DNA from: GCA-002708315 sp963676635
Lineage (GTDB): Bacteria > Bacteroidota > Bacteroidia > Bacteroidales > F082
Reading direction: 5' to 3'
NCBI GenBank assembly: GCA_963676635.1
Contig: OY781105.1
Location: 3,472,001-3,536,000 of the forward strand
DNA length: 64,000 bases
Position numbers and translations under genes: made by a program. The notes under the pieces were generated by a model. That model had not been told where the DNA came from. It did not search any database and saw only the letters and a program-made list of their open reading frames with translations. Shown one piece after another: positions 16,236-25,538 of the stretch (its first letter is position 1; each line of letters begins with the position of its first letter).

Positions 16236-16634
16236 CTATTTCCCAATGGCATCATTTATATTAGCTGCCATAATATTTACAAGGTTCTCAAGAGGGCGCT
16301 TAGCCATCATTGCCATCATAGGGTTGAGATCAGCATCAACATTTACTTTAACAACAGTATCAATTCCTGATTCTGTTAAGTTTACTTCCAGTGCAAACTG
16401 AAAAGGTACTTTACCCACAGGCACAAGTTTAATAAAGCAATAAGGTTTTTTCTCACCAAATTCCAGACTAATATTTGCCATTCCCTGAATAACAAAAGAA
16501 CAGCTGTTATTATCAGATTTCCATTCAGTTATTTGCTCAGGCATTAGATTCTCAAAATTATTGAAGTTGGTGAGAAAATTATAAACACCTTTTATTTCAT
16601 TATTAATAGTGGCAGGTTTACCTTCGATTATCAT
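16236..16634 (-). CDS. SRPBCC family small protein
   Basis: This 132-residue cytoplasmic protein has the helix-grip (START/Bet v1-like) layout: a strand, then FLTNFNNFENLMPEQITEW, which resembles the start of polyketide cyclase/SRPBCC domains, several beta strands, and a long C-terminal helix containing RPLENLVNIMAANI. These proteins bind hydrophobic ligands, but no specific function can be read from the sequence. It lies 23 bases after pyrE and is probably co-transcribed; this pairing recurs in Bacteroidota as far as I recall. Confidence 0.75.
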   Translation of the reverse strand: MIIEGKPATINNEIKGVYNFLTNFNNFENLMPEQITEWKSDNNSCSFVIQGMANISLEFGEKKPYCFIKLVPVGKVPFQFALEVNLTESGIDTVVKVNVDADLNPMMAMMAKRPLENLVNIMAANINDAIGK

Positions 16635-16657
16635 TTTAGCGTTGATTAAATGTGTTA

Positions 16658-17314
16658 TTATTTATTTTCAACTGCATCACTCCATGCCTTTGGATCTTTC
16701 CTCCATTCCATGAGTTTCTCTTTATCGGTATCAGAAACATAATTATCAGCAACAGCTTTACTTATCATGATATTATAATCTGATAGAGTGATTAGTTTAC
16801 AGTCTTTGTCTTCAAAGTTCTTTCTTGCAATATCCAGATCATATGAAAAGATTGCAATCATGCCCATTACTTCAGCACCAGCATCACGAATAGCATCAAC
16901 AGCATTAAGACTACTTTTGCCTGTTGATACCAAATCTTCAACAACAACAACTTTTTCATCAGGATTAATTTTTCCTTCAATTTTGTTTGTCATTCCATGT
17001 GCTTTTGCTGATGACCTGATATAAGCGAAAGGAAGACCAAGCTCTTCAGCAATAAGAGCTCCCTGAGGAATCCCTGCAGTAGCAACACCAGCAATCACAT
17101 CTGCATTAGCAAAATGTTCTTTAACGGCTTCGGTAAGCTGATTTTTAATAAAAGTTCTCTTTTTAGGAAAAGAAAGAACCACTCTGTTGTCACAATAAAT
17201 AGGTGAACGTAAGCCTGATGCCCAAGTGAAAGGGTTGGCTGGTTGCAGCTTAATTGCTTTTACCTCAAGCAAAACGGCTGCTACTTCTTCTGCAGTATTG
17301 ATGTTATAATTCAT
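16658..17314 (-). CDS. pyrE: Orotate phosphoribosyltransferase
   Basis: This 218-residue enzyme converts orotate and PRPP to orotidine 5'-monophosphate in pyrimidine synthesis. The PRPP-binding motif is VVVVEDLVSTGKSS (around residues 120-133). Other hallmarks are PFTWASGLRSPIYCDNR near the N-terminus and GVATAGIPQGALIAEELG. The C-terminus has a short extension compared with the E. coli enzyme. A TAnnTTTG box lies directly upstream, so it is probably expressed independently of the secreted protein gene before it. Confidence 0.96.
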   Translation of the reverse strand: MNYNINTAEEVAAVLLEVKAIKLQPANPFTWASGLRSPIYCDNRVVLSFPKKRTFIKNQLTEAVKEHFANADVIAGVATAGIPQGALIAEELGLPFAYIRSSAKAHGMTNKIEGKINPDEKVVVVEDLVSTGKSSLNAVDAIRDAGAEVMGMIAIFSYDLDIARKNFEDKDCKLITLSDYNIMISKAVADNYVSDTDKEKLMEWRKDPKAWSDAVENK

Positions 17315-17318
17315 GGTA

Positions 17319-17326
17319 CAAACCTA
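17319..17326 (-). promoter_or_regulatory. Putative -7 box of pyrE
   Basis: TAGGTTTG on the minus strand matches TAnnTTTG and ends only four bases before the pyrE ATG, suggesting a leaderless or nearly leaderless message. Confidence 0.4.
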
Positions 17327-17344
17327 ATAAAAGTTTATTGAAAA

Positions 17345-19042
17345 TTATTTAACGCAGCTAATTTTAATGGTCGCTGTATTTCTGCCCGCTTTTAAAGTAG
17401 TGTAATAGATACCAGCCGGCAGGTTATTAATATTATAATGTACATTGTGATTTCCGCTCTGTTGGTATTCATTGAGAACTGAAGCAGCCTTTTTTCCGGT
17501 TATATCAAAAATATTCATTTCAATAATACCCGCTTTATCGGTAGTGTACCTGAAAGTAATTCTGTCTGATGCAGGATTAGGGTAGCTACTTAGATTCAGC
17601 GGCTTTGTTACCTTATTATTAATACCAACAAAATAAGGATCGATACGTGTATAGTAAACATCCTGTCCGCCTGTAAACGTGGCAGCCCATGCAACATGAA
17701 CCATGTCATTATCAGAAATCATATCGAAATAGTCGCCAAGTTTCAGCTGATTAGGATATCCGGCTTTTGGGTCAAAGGGTTCAGATATGCATTCATTTAA
17801 AGACCATGTTTGACCTTGGTCTAATGAATAAGAGTAATATAACTCAGAGATAAACTCATTAGTGCCGGGCGCATTTCTGGTATCAAGCCATATGGCATCA
17901 ATTCTGCCATTAGGAGCAACAGACATAGTGCCAAACCATTGCCAGTTGTTGTGGTCCAGATCTAAATCATCATTCACCCGCACAGGGTCGTCCCATGATG
18001 AACCTTGGTCTGTGCTACGAGCAAACATTACGTCGGCGTTGTCTTCTGGGTCATATCTTTCAACAGAACAAAGCACATATACATTGTCTTTCCCCGGACC
18101 ATCTGAGTCATCTGTATCTATCCATACTTGTCCCATCAATCCTTCCGGATTAACAGCAGGGTGGCCAACCATCTCTCCGTCAAGGTCAACATAAGTAGCG
18201 AAGTCCCATGACGTTTGCTGGTCTGGATCTTGAGCGTTTGATGATCTGGTAGCAACAACGTCATAATTACGCATTCCAACAGTATATAGTTTGCCATCGC
18301 TGCCAACAGCCATTGTTCCCCATATGGGATCACCCATAACTCCATCACAGTCTTCGTAGCTATTACCTCCATCAGTAGATCTGGTATATGACCCGGGTGA
18401 ACATGAAGAATATGATGAGTTCCAGAATTCGTATATATTCCCTTCTCCAATGCCATCTGTTTTGTCGATTGTCATCCATTGTTTGTCGCCTCCATGAGCA
18501 TAAGTCCCATTATCCCATTCAAGGCTTCCGTCCATTGCCCTGTGTATAACGCACCAGTAGTTACCACTTGCTCCTTTTTCAAGGCTGTTATAATAGAAAT
18601 TACCCTCAGCGTCTGTCTCCAGAACAGGATCAGAGCGGAAAACACCTGCTTCTATAGGTTCTGGTACCGTCCATGATTGCCCGCCATCAGTAGAGAAGCC
18701 ATTTCCAGCCTGACGGAAATTACTAAGCACATTATCGAACTGACGCCAGCCTATCATAATGATATTTCTATCGTTAGGATGGATAGCAATGGAAGGTTCG
18801 TTGGCAGCATCGCTTAGAATGTTGAGCCCTAGGGAGTCTACATTAACTTGTGTTGTTGTGTAAAAACTACCCTCATAGCTGTAAGCTGATGTTCTTTGAA
18901 CCTTTGCAGGGTCTTGAGGCTTATATGGATCATCAGGGGTTTCATCATGCAACTTACTTATTTCTTTATTAGTACGTTGGGAGTATGACGTGCTGCTTAG
19001 AAGAATGTATAAAACAATAAGAGCTGTTGATAATATTTTCAT
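17345..19042 (-). CDS. Secreted sialidase-fold (BNR repeat) protein with T9SS sorting domain
   Basis: This 565-residue exported protein has a signal peptide (first 21 residues). Four Asp-box (BNR) repeats, STDGGQSW, STDGGNSY, STDQGSSW and SLDQGQTW, mark a six-bladed propeller of the sialidase superfamily. The C-terminal 80 residues (NLSSYPNPASDRITFRY ... LPAGIYYTTLKAG) are a type A T9SS sorting domain, so it is secreted or attached to the cell surface. The Arg triad and FRIP motif of true sialidases are not evident, so an enzymatic function cannot be claimed. A TAnnTTTG box precedes it. Confidence 0.85.
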   Translation of the reverse strand: MKILSTALIVLYILLSSTSYSQRTNKEISKLHDETPDDPYKPQDPAKVQRTSAYSYEGSFYTTTQVNVDSLGLNILSDAANEPSIAIHPNDRNIIMIGWRQFDNVLSNFRQAGNGFSTDGGQSWTVPEPIEAGVFRSDPVLETDAEGNFYYNSLEKGASGNYWCVIHRAMDGSLEWDNGTYAHGGDKQWMTIDKTDGIGEGNIYEFWNSSYSSCSPGSYTRSTDGGNSYEDCDGVMGDPIWGTMAVGSDGKLYTVGMRNYDVVATRSSNAQDPDQQTSWDFATYVDLDGEMVGHPAVNPEGLMGQVWIDTDDSDGPGKDNVYVLCSVERYDPEDNADVMFARSTDQGSSWDDPVRVNDDLDLDHNNWQWFGTMSVAPNGRIDAIWLDTRNAPGTNEFISELYYSYSLDQGQTWSLNECISEPFDPKAGYPNQLKLGDYFDMISDNDMVHVAWAATFTGGQDVYYTRIDPYFVGINNKVTKPLNLSSYPNPASDRITFRYTTDKAGIIEMNIFDITGKKAASVLNEYQQSGNHNVHYNINNLPAGIYYTTLKAGRNTATIKISCVK

Positions 19043-19055
19043 TTTATTTTTCTTG

Positions 19056-19063
19056 CAAATGTA
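19056..19063 (-). promoter_or_regulatory. Putative -7 box of the sialidase-fold protein gene
   Basis: TACATTTG on the minus strand, matching TAnnTTTG, 13 bases before the start codon. Confidence 0.45.
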
Positions 19064-19173
19064 GTTTATTACTTTGAAAAATTAATTTTGTGTCCTGATG
19101 ATTCTTTGAAAGTCTTTACTTTTTAATAGAAAATGTTTTTATTTGATTGTGTTTAGTTACTTATATCAGATGT

Positions 19174-19764
19174 ATGAAAAAGATATATTTCAACGATTTA
19201 TGTGTAACAATATCTGCAAAGAGAACTCTTGGGATTTTGCATGTTGTTAAGAATAAAAAAGATACTAAAGAGATATGTGACAGTATTAAAAATGGTGCTG
19301 TTTTAAGCGATATTACTTTAAGAGGATACCCGAAGCGGCAGATTTTTGATGATATTCTATCCAGCTTTAAACTCATTGATGCAGCCGGGGGAATAGTACG
19401 CAAAGATGATGAGTATTTGTTAATAAAAAGGTTTGGCTTGTGGGATTTGCCTAAAGGAAAAACAGAAGGGAAGGAAAAAATAAAGGAAACTGCGGTTCGT
19501 GAAGTAGAGGAAGAAACGGGAGTAAAAAAGGTAAGAATATATAAGAAGCTAAAAACTACTTATCATATTTTTCAAACAAGAAGCGGTTGGAAGCTAAAGA
19601 GAACATACTGGTATTTGATGGAAACAGAATCTGAAAAGAAACTTAAACCACAAAAGAATGAAGATATAACAAAAGCTGTGTGGATGAAGAAGAAAGATGC
19701 TTATAAAGCCATATCAGGAACCTACAGGTCTATTTCTGATTCATTTTTGCATATCTTTGAATGA
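19174..19764 (+). CDS. NUDIX hydrolase
   Basis: This is a 196-residue protein. The ATG at 19174 is chosen over an in-frame TTG at 19147, which adds only a short unrelated extension. The Nudix box is complete: G-KTEGK-E-KIKETAV-REVEEETGV (about residues 98-120), preceded by LWDLPKGK. Nudix enzymes hydrolyse nucleoside diphosphates linked to another group. The N-terminal 75 residues, including YPKRQIFDDILSSFKLIDAA, are an extra region typical of Bacteroidota homologues. The substrate cannot be deduced. It is eight bases upstream of a putative exported metallopeptidase. Confidence 0.9.
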   Translation: MKKIYFNDLCVTISAKRTLGILHVVKNKKDTKEICDSIKNGAVLSDITLRGYPKRQIFDDILSSFKLIDAAGGIVRKDDEYLLIKRFGLWDLPKGKTEGKEKIKETAVREVEEETGVKKVRIYKKLKTTYHIFQTRSGWKLKRTYWYLMETESEKKLKPQKNEDITKAVWMKKKDAYKAISGTYRSISDSFLHIFE

Positions 19765-19771
19765 CAATATT

Positions 19772-20578
19772 GTGAAGAGGTTAGGTTACATATATCTTAT
19801 TTTAATGCTGGTGGTTACCCCAGAGTGGCTGAAATCTCAGAATAATGATCGATGGAGAGCAGGTAGTATAAAAAATCTTAGTGGAGATGTTACTGCTTTG
19901 GTGTGTTTTATACAAGAAGAAAATAATAAGTGGACTGATGTTGAAAAAGATCAGGCGCTTGCCAATGTTAATGTTAGTAATAGCTGGCTGGAAGAACAAG
20001 CTGGCAGATATGATGTTCTATTGAATATTAAAACTGTAGTGCTGAACGATGGTGTTCCATTGGAATTCATGAATATTAATAATGGACGAGGTACCGGGAA
20101 AGAAAGAGTCGACTGGGTTTATCGTGTTCTGATAAAAGAAGGGTACAAAAATTCAAAGCAGGCCTACCGTAAACTGAAAAGGAAGTACCACAGTAAACAA
20201 CTTTTGGTGATTGTAATGACTAAAGAATACGGGAGGTCATATTCCATGAGATACGCTTCAGGGTATAATAAGAAGAAATATTTTACTGAAGGAATGATAT
20301 ACTATATTAGTTATCAAGAAAATGCGTCAACTCCTGCTGCTTCAATTGCACATGAAGTATTGCACCTTTGCGGAGCATGGGATCTTTATACTACTTATGC
20401 TCAAACGTCTGAAAGGCAATCGAAGGCCAGTGAGCTTTTTCCTAATGATATTATGTTTAGAGTTGATCATAATATCAGTAGTCTTAATGTCGATGCTCTA
20501 ACAGCCTGGCTTGTGGGGTGGAATACTGAAGAGCATGATATTTTCGAATGGTTTCGGCCTGCTGATTTTAAACCTTGA
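19772..20578 (+). CDS. Putative exported zinc metallopeptidase, unrecognised family
   Basis: This 268-residue protein is read from GTG at 19772, which yields a plausible signal peptide (MKRLGYIYLILMLVV); an ATG at 19805 would truncate it, and upstream starts overlap the Nudix frame. The only strong motif is HEVLHLCGAWDLY near residue 195: HExxH followed by GxxD, similar to the HExxHxxGxxH/D sites of metzincins. The flanking sequence (YISYQENASTPAASIA) suggests a secreted protease-like fold, but I do not recognise the family. It may be co-transcribed with the Nudix gene. A bidirectional terminator follows. Confidence 0.65.
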   Translation: MKRLGYIYLILMLVVTPEWLKSQNNDRWRAGSIKNLSGDVTALVCFIQEENNKWTDVEKDQALANVNVSNSWLEEQAGRYDVLLNIKTVVLNDGVPLEFMNINNGRGTGKERVDWVYRVLIKEGYKNSKQAYRKLKRKYHSKQLLVIVMTKEYGRSYSMRYASGYNKKKYFTEGMIYYISYQENASTPAASIAHEVLHLCGAWDLYTTYAQTSERQSKASELFPNDIMFRVDHNISSLNVDALTAWLVGWNTEEHDIFEWFRPADFKP

Positions 20579-20635
20579 GATAGATGATATTGGCAAAAAG
20601 GCTACAACTCATTAATTAATCGAAGCAGTAAGTAA

Positions 20636-20663
20636 CTCAGGCTGCTTTGAGAAACAGCCTGAG
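20636..20663. terminator. Bidirectional hairpin between convergent genes
   Basis: CTCAGGCTG pairs perfectly with CAGCCTGAG around a 10-base loop, between the metallopeptidase gene (+) and the C25 protease gene (-). The T runs are weak on both sides. Confidence 0.6.
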
Positions 20664-20672
20664 ATTAGTTTT

Positions 20673-23600
20673 CTATTCCTTTATAATCTTGCCTACAGAT
20701 CTTTTTGAATTAGTTGCAAGTTCAATGAAGTATATTCCTGCCGGATGTTCAGAGATGTCTATTGTTACTGATCCTGTAATGAAATCCGATTGTTTATCCA
20801 GTACAAGACTACCGGTGGAGTTATAAATCTTAACAGAGGTAGCTCCCTGACTGGCAAAGATGTGATATATACCACTACCAGGGTTTGGATACATGCTTAT
20901 TCCTGATTTGTTGTTTTCTTCATCAATACCTGTTAATACAGAAGGTTGCGGGAATACAATGTCGTCGATCCATGCACAGTCTGAACCGGAGAATGAACTA
21001 ACATCTTTTGCATATTCCCATTTAACGTTATAATTTCCTGCCTGTATAATATAGGAAACAGTTCCCCATGGTACTTCTCCTGACCATGTGCCTAAGAGTT
21101 CATCATTTATATACAAATTTAATCTGTCCCATTGAGGCTCTGATGAAACTTTCCTTGCAAAAGAAAGTGTATCTTCATCCATGACAATCATATCAATATC
21201 CAGTGATGAAGACTGATTATCTGAAATCGAACCTGATTTAGCAGAATAGTTGCCATTATATACATTAAATTGTGAAATTACCCAGGGACTTGTGCTTGTG
21301 TTGTGCCATGGGTATAGGGTGAAATCTCCTGTTTCAAAGTCTTCAATAACTACCCCCACAGTAGTGAATAGCGATGCTGAGTCAATGTATCCGCACATAT
21401 CAGTATAACTCTTAAGCATTATATCAGTACCTGTAATAATTGCTTCATCTGCGGTAACATCCATAGATACTGTTTTTGTTTCTCCTGCGTTTATTTCTCC
21501 AAGATTGATATAATTCTGACTAAGAATGATTTCTGGATTATCACAAATGATCTCAACTGTTGTTTCATGGCAGTTACTATGTCCCTTATTGGAAACAGGA
21601 AAGCTCAGAGTTACTGTCTCACCAGGATCTATGTATCCGTTATTGTTTCCACTTTCATCATTAAAACTCATGTTTCCGTTTTCCGGAACCGGAGCGTTCA
21701 TGATAATACTGAAATTGCTTAACCATGTATTACCTTCGCTTTCACACTCAAGGTTAAATACACATACTCGTTGGTCTGGGATATTTGGAGAAATATCAAT
21801 AGCAAATGCTTCATTGATTGTTTTTGTTTCACCTGAAGCAACAGTGCCATAATTCTCATTATTGTCTGTAATTGTCAGAAATTCATCTTCAACTGATATA
21901 ACAGTATTAATATCATTTGCATCACCTTGTCCAGCATTCAGTATTGTGAAATTTAGCAATATGCTTTCACCGAAATCAGCTATGCCATTGTTATTACCAT
22001 CAGGATCATATACCTCATGACTTTCATATACAACATAAGCTCCTGATGTTGAAATAAAGGTTATTTGATTTGTGTCCGGAAGGCAATTGTATCCTGTAAC
22101 AATAAGACTAGCTTCACCTAATTCAGTTACTAATGGATCAAATTCTAAGATTGCTGTCCCTGAATTATCTGTAACAGAGCAGGCATGTAGTATTCCGTCT
22201 TTAAGAATTGAACATGTAAAGTCTTCCATAGGTATACTATTGCTTGTAACTGTAACAGTAGTTGTAGTGGAGCCTAACTCCATAATGTCGTCATAATCAA
22301 CCTCAATGCTTATTGGTTCGTCTGTCCATACACTTAACACGGGGTCACCAAGTATATTAAGATCGTAGAAGTTCCATCTAAGGGCACCTTCTTCCCATTG
22401 TCCCGGGGCTTCTACCCAGGGTGCTGTTTCTGTCTTTGCCTCCTTAAACGCTATGCCAAGATGATTCATATTTTCATTATACATGGCATCAACCATTTCA
22501 CGATGAAGGTGGGCAGCAGGCCCTTCACTTTGTCCTTCATTAAACCATCCAAAACGTGAGTTTCCTATTACAGATACAGCAAAGTTGTCAATTGTAACCA
22601 TTTTTTCAAGGATACAGTCTGTGTCAAAAGCTCCGCAATCACACCCATGTGTATGAAATAAGGTGTAGTTATGATCAATACCATTTGCTCCTGAGAAATT
22701 AGCATTGGTTATATCATTATAATTAAGGTGTGCAACATAACTCGTGTTTGCATGACCTGCGTGATGAATAAATTGCTTGCCGCTGTTTATTTCAGCCATC
22801 AGAGTTGTGCCGTTCCATGGGGCATTATGTTCATAAATAGAATCAATAGTGTAGTTGTCGGGAATACCAATTGTAGTATATCCGTTGTCGCTTCTTTCAC
22901 CTATCAGCAGGTCAAGGTAATCACGACCATATGTCTCAGGATTGCTGTATAGAAACTCTCCTGCCATCAGGTTATTGGTAAACTCTCCTAATACAGGACT
23001 ATTCTGATAACTAATACTTTTGTGAATAATGTTCTCCAGTTCATCTGCATCACCGAAAGGAAAACGTCCTACTGCTAGCTCTGGTAAGAGGTCATCTTCA
23101 TCAGGTTCTCCCCATAAACCATCACCGTCATCGTCCCATGTGCCGTCAAGAGCTGCATAGTATAAGTCGGCTGGGATATCGCTGGTTTCATATCCGGAAC
23201 CTGACTGAACATAGCAATAGAATCCTCTGTATGGAACCAAATCAATGTCACCACCGAGTATCACATATTCAATGTTACTTTCTTCGTACTCCTGGATAAT
23301 GTAATTTCTTATTTGTTCCTGAACATCCTGCCCGGAAACATGTGTTGCTATATAATTAGGTGTAATAATTTCGCTTGTTATCCCTCTGCTTAGATAAATA
23401 TTACGTAACTCATCAAAGTCTTCAACGTAGTTTTCCGGTGTAATAATCAATAGCTTGTATGTGTTCTCTGATCTGCTTGTCTTGTAATCATATCTGCTAA
23501 GAATATCAGGATTGTCAATAAAGCTCTTCACTTTCTCAACAGAATGTAATTTGTTTAAGGCATTCGATGCTTTATCTGTTTGCCTGGTTTCAATAGTAAC

Positions 23601-24095
23601 AGTTACTTGTTTGTAATAGGAAACAGCTTCATGAGCAGGGTTGTATACAACAGGTGTAATGGATGTCATTGCAATGGAATGACCACTTAGATAATGTGTT
23701 GAAAGTCTTCCGTGTTGTTGTTCAGGATAATTGATATTAGAATTATAAAGACTTCTGTTTATCATAAACTCTCCGGCATCAGGTTTGGATAGTGGTCTTG
23801 ATGACTGATACGGATATAGCTTGTAACTTTCCTTCAGTGAAACTTTATCGGACATGTTCACTTGTATTGAAACAGCTTCTTCGCCCGGGGGAAGAAGTAG
23901 GCTCACAGCATAATATGGCAAAGCAGGATCTCCTGGTTTTGCAGTCATAAGACAGTTGTCAAAATTTACTGATTGATAATCGCCTGCTTTGGTTATCGTA
24001 GGGTTGCCAAAGTAATAGGTCTTCTTAATTTCACCGGCATAAGAATAAGTTACTAAAGCTAGTAGAAATATCAGGGCAGTTTTCTTTCTGTTCAT
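20673..24095 (-). CDS. Gingipain-type C25 cysteine peptidase with T9SS sorting domain
   Basis: This 1140-residue secreted protease has a signal peptide (1-20), a propeptide-like region to about 200, then a C25 catalytic domain (about 210-590). The likely catalytic His is H448 in FIHHAGHAN and the likely Cys is C485 in FHTHGCDCGAFD, matching the GH and C-x-x-G-x-F pattern of gingipain R. RFGWFNEGQSEGP follows. Beyond it are two CARDB-like beta domains (VYDPDGNNNGIADFGES and DESGNNNGYIDPGET), a jelly-roll domain, and a T9SS sorting domain (ISMYPNPGSGIYHIF, PAGIYFIEL). It is likely a surface or extracellular protease. Activity and specificity are inferred. Confidence 0.9.
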   Translation of the reverse strand: MNRKKTALIFLLALVTYSYAGEIKKTYYFGNPTITKAGDYQSVNFDNCLMTAKPGDPALPYYAVSLLLPPGEEAVSIQVNMSDKVSLKESYKLYPYQSSRPLSKPDAGEFMINRSLYNSNINYPEQQHGRLSTHYLSGHSIAMTSITPVVYNPAHEAVSYYKQVTVTIETRQTDKASNALNKLHSVEKVKSFIDNPDILSRYDYKTSRSENTYKLLIITPENYVEDFDELRNIYLSRGITSEIITPNYIATHVSGQDVQEQIRNYIIQEYEESNIEYVILGGDIDLVPYRGFYCYVQSGSGYETSDIPADLYYAALDGTWDDDGDGLWGEPDEDDLLPELAVGRFPFGDADELENIIHKSISYQNSPVLGEFTNNLMAGEFLYSNPETYGRDYLDLLIGERSDNGYTTIGIPDNYTIDSIYEHNAPWNGTTLMAEINSGKQFIHHAGHANTSYVAHLNYNDITNANFSGANGIDHNYTLFHTHGCDCGAFDTDCILEKMVTIDNFAVSVIGNSRFGWFNEGQSEGPAAHLHREMVDAMYNENMNHLGIAFKEAKTETAPWVEAPGQWEEGALRWNFYDLNILGDPVLSVWTDEPISIEVDYDDIMELGSTTTTVTVTSNSIPMEDFTCSILKDGILHACSVTDNSGTAILEFDPLVTELGEASLIVTGYNCLPDTNQITFISTSGAYVVYESHEVYDPDGNNNGIADFGESILLNFTILNAGQGDANDINTVISVEDEFLTITDNNENYGTVASGETKTINEAFAIDISPNIPDQRVCVFNLECESEGNTWLSNFSIIMNAPVPENGNMSFNDESGNNNGYIDPGETVTLSFPVSNKGHSNCHETTVEIICDNPEIILSQNYINLGEINAGETKTVSMDVTADEAIITGTDIMLKSYTDMCGYIDSASLFTTVGVVIEDFETGDFTLYPWHNTSTSPWVISQFNVYNGNYSAKSGSISDNQSSSLDIDMIVMDEDTLSFARKVSSEPQWDRLNLYINDELLGTWSGEVPWGTVSYIIQAGNYNVKWEYAKDVSSFSGSDCAWIDDIVFPQPSVLTGIDEENNKSGISMYPNPGSGIYHIFASQGATSVKIYNSTGSLVLDKQSDFITGSVTIDISEHPAGIYFIELATNSKRSVGKIIKE

Positions 24096-24114
24096 AATAT
24101 TTTATTTAATGCGC

Positions 24115-24122
24115 CAAAGATA
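24115..24122 (-). promoter_or_regulatory. Putative -7 box of the C25 protease gene
   Basis: TATCTTTG on the minus strand, matching TAnnTTTG, 19 bases upstream of the start codon. Confidence 0.5.
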
Positions 24123-24236
24123 CATAAAGAAGACAAAAATACGTTGATCAGGTTGCATTAACAGCTTATTATACATTTGAGTTATTTGGTTAAAAAAGAA
24201 ATGTTATTTTTATCAGATATTTTGAATAATGGCAAT

Positions 24237-25148
24237 ATGAAGAAAGTTGTGATTTTTGGTGGAGGGGGATTTGTTGGAACTCACCTTGTTAGGGAGTTGC
24301 AAAAAGATTATAAAGTTGTTATTGTCAGCCGTAACCCGGAGAAATTGCGCAGAATTTATACAGACATCATAGTTGAGAGGCTCAGGTCAAGGAATATTAG
24401 CAAGCTGGTTGGTCATTTTGAAGGCGCAGCTGCTATTGTTAACCTTGCCGGAGAATCTGTGGCAGGAAGGTGGACGGATGAAAAGATGTCAGCGATTAAA
24501 AAAAGCCGTCTGGATACAGACTCAATAATTGTGAGAGCGTTCCTTGCAACAAAAAAACACCCGGAAGCTGTTATTCAAGGTTCTGCTATTGGAATTTATG
24601 GCTACACCAGAATGGATAAAGATATTGATGAATCAAGTCAGATTGGTAAGCATGGTTTTCTTCCCAGAGTATCGGCTGCTCATGAAGAGGTGTTTCACCA
24701 ATTTAAAAAACTTACTCGTGTTGTTTACATTCGTACTGGAATGGTTCTTGCTAAAGACGGAGGATCTTTGCCTGCTATGTCAATGCCTGTACGTATGTTC
24801 TTAGGTGGTAGCATGGGATCAGGAAAACAGTGGGTATCGTGGATACATATTAATGATGTAGTACGGGCCATTCATTTTCTGATTGATAATAAACAATGTA
24901 ATGGGCCTTATAATCTTACTGCACCAAATCCTGTTTCTAATAAAGAGTTTGTTAAAACACTTTCAAAGGAATTGAAACGACCTTGTTTTATGAGAACTCC
25001 TGGTTTCTTTGTGAAACTGTTTCTCGGTAAAATGGCTGATGAGTTAGTATTAAAAGGTGTTAAGGTTTTACCCGCAAAGCTTGAGAAAGATGGTTTTGCT
25101 TTTTTGTTTAGTGAATTAAAAGATGCTTTCGCAGATATATACAAATAA
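24237..25148 (+). CDS. TIGR01777 family NAD-dependent epimerase-like protein
   Basis: This is a 303-residue SDR-fold protein. The start at 24237 places the dinucleotide-binding loop GGGGFVGTHL right after a strand at the N-terminus, as usual in the family; TTG 24177 and ATG 24201 would add an unneeded extension. Further hallmarks are IVNLAGESVAGRWTDEKM, IYGYT, the WVSWIHINDVVRAI segment and a C-terminal DUF1731-like domain (RTPGFFVKLFLGKMADELVL). Substrates are unknown; the plant and bacterial relatives are linked to cell division and nucleotide sugars only loosely. It starts a plus-strand run with yccF, aroB, aroA and a LutA-like gene. Confidence 0.9.
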   Translation: MKKVVIFGGGGFVGTHLVRELQKDYKVVIVSRNPEKLRRIYTDIIVERLRSRNISKLVGHFEGAAAIVNLAGESVAGRWTDEKMSAIKKSRLDTDSIIVRAFLATKKHPEAVIQGSAIGIYGYTRMDKDIDESSQIGKHGFLPRVSAAHEEVFHQFKKLTRVVYIRTGMVLAKDGGSLPAMSMPVRMFLGGSMGSGKQWVSWIHINDVVRAIHFLIDNKQCNGPYNLTAPNPVSNKEFVKTLSKELKRPCFMRTPGFFVKLFLGKMADELVLKGVKVLPAKLEKDGFAFLFSELKDAFADIYK

Positions 25149-25157
25149 ATATGAGAA

Positions 25158-25532
25158 ATGAGGATATTAGGTAATATTTTATGGTTGATCTTTGGTGGAT
25201 TTGCAATTGCTATTGAATATTTTGTGTCCAGTGTTGTATTAATGATGACAATCATTGGCATCCCTTTTGGGTTACAGACAATAAAGCTGGGAGTTTTAGC
25301 TATTTGGCCATTTGGGAGTAAAGTGAGAAGGGTTGAGACTTCCACAGGATGCTTGTCCACAATAATGAATATAATTTGGTTTTTTGTGGGTGGTGTATGG
25401 ATTATGTTAAGTCATTTCGCCTTTGGTTTGCTGTTAGGTATTACTATAATAGGCATACCCTGGGCAAAGCAGCATTTTAAACTTGCAGGTTTAGCACTTA
25501 CTCCATTTGGTAGAGAGATTGTAGCAAAGTAA
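25158..25532 (+). CDS. YccF domain membrane protein
   Basis: This 124-residue inner-membrane protein is made of two YccF domains, each a pair of hydrophobic segments: ILGNILWLIFGGFAIAIEYF ... IIGIPFGLQTIKLG and IIWFFVGGVWIMLSHF ... IIGIPWAKQHFKLAG. The repeated IIGIPxxxQxxKL motif is diagnostic. The function of the family is not established. It follows the epimerase-like gene by nine bases and precedes aroB by six, so the genes are probably co-transcribed. Confidence 0.9.
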   Translation: MRILGNILWLIFGGFAIAIEYFVSSVVLMMTIIGIPFGLQTIKLGVLAIWPFGSKVRRVETSTGCLSTIMNIIWFFVGGVWIMLSHFAFGLLLGITIIGIPWAKQHFKLAGLALTPFGREIVAK

Positions 25533-25538
25533 TAAAAG

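Noticed and set aside
17345..19042. True sialidase
   Set aside because: Asp boxes are present, but the FRIP motif and Arg triad are not evident, so only the fold is claimed.
24177..24236. TTG or ATG upstream start for the epimerase-like gene
   Set aside because: The extra residues are not expected before the dinucleotide-binding strand; ATG 24237 fits the family.
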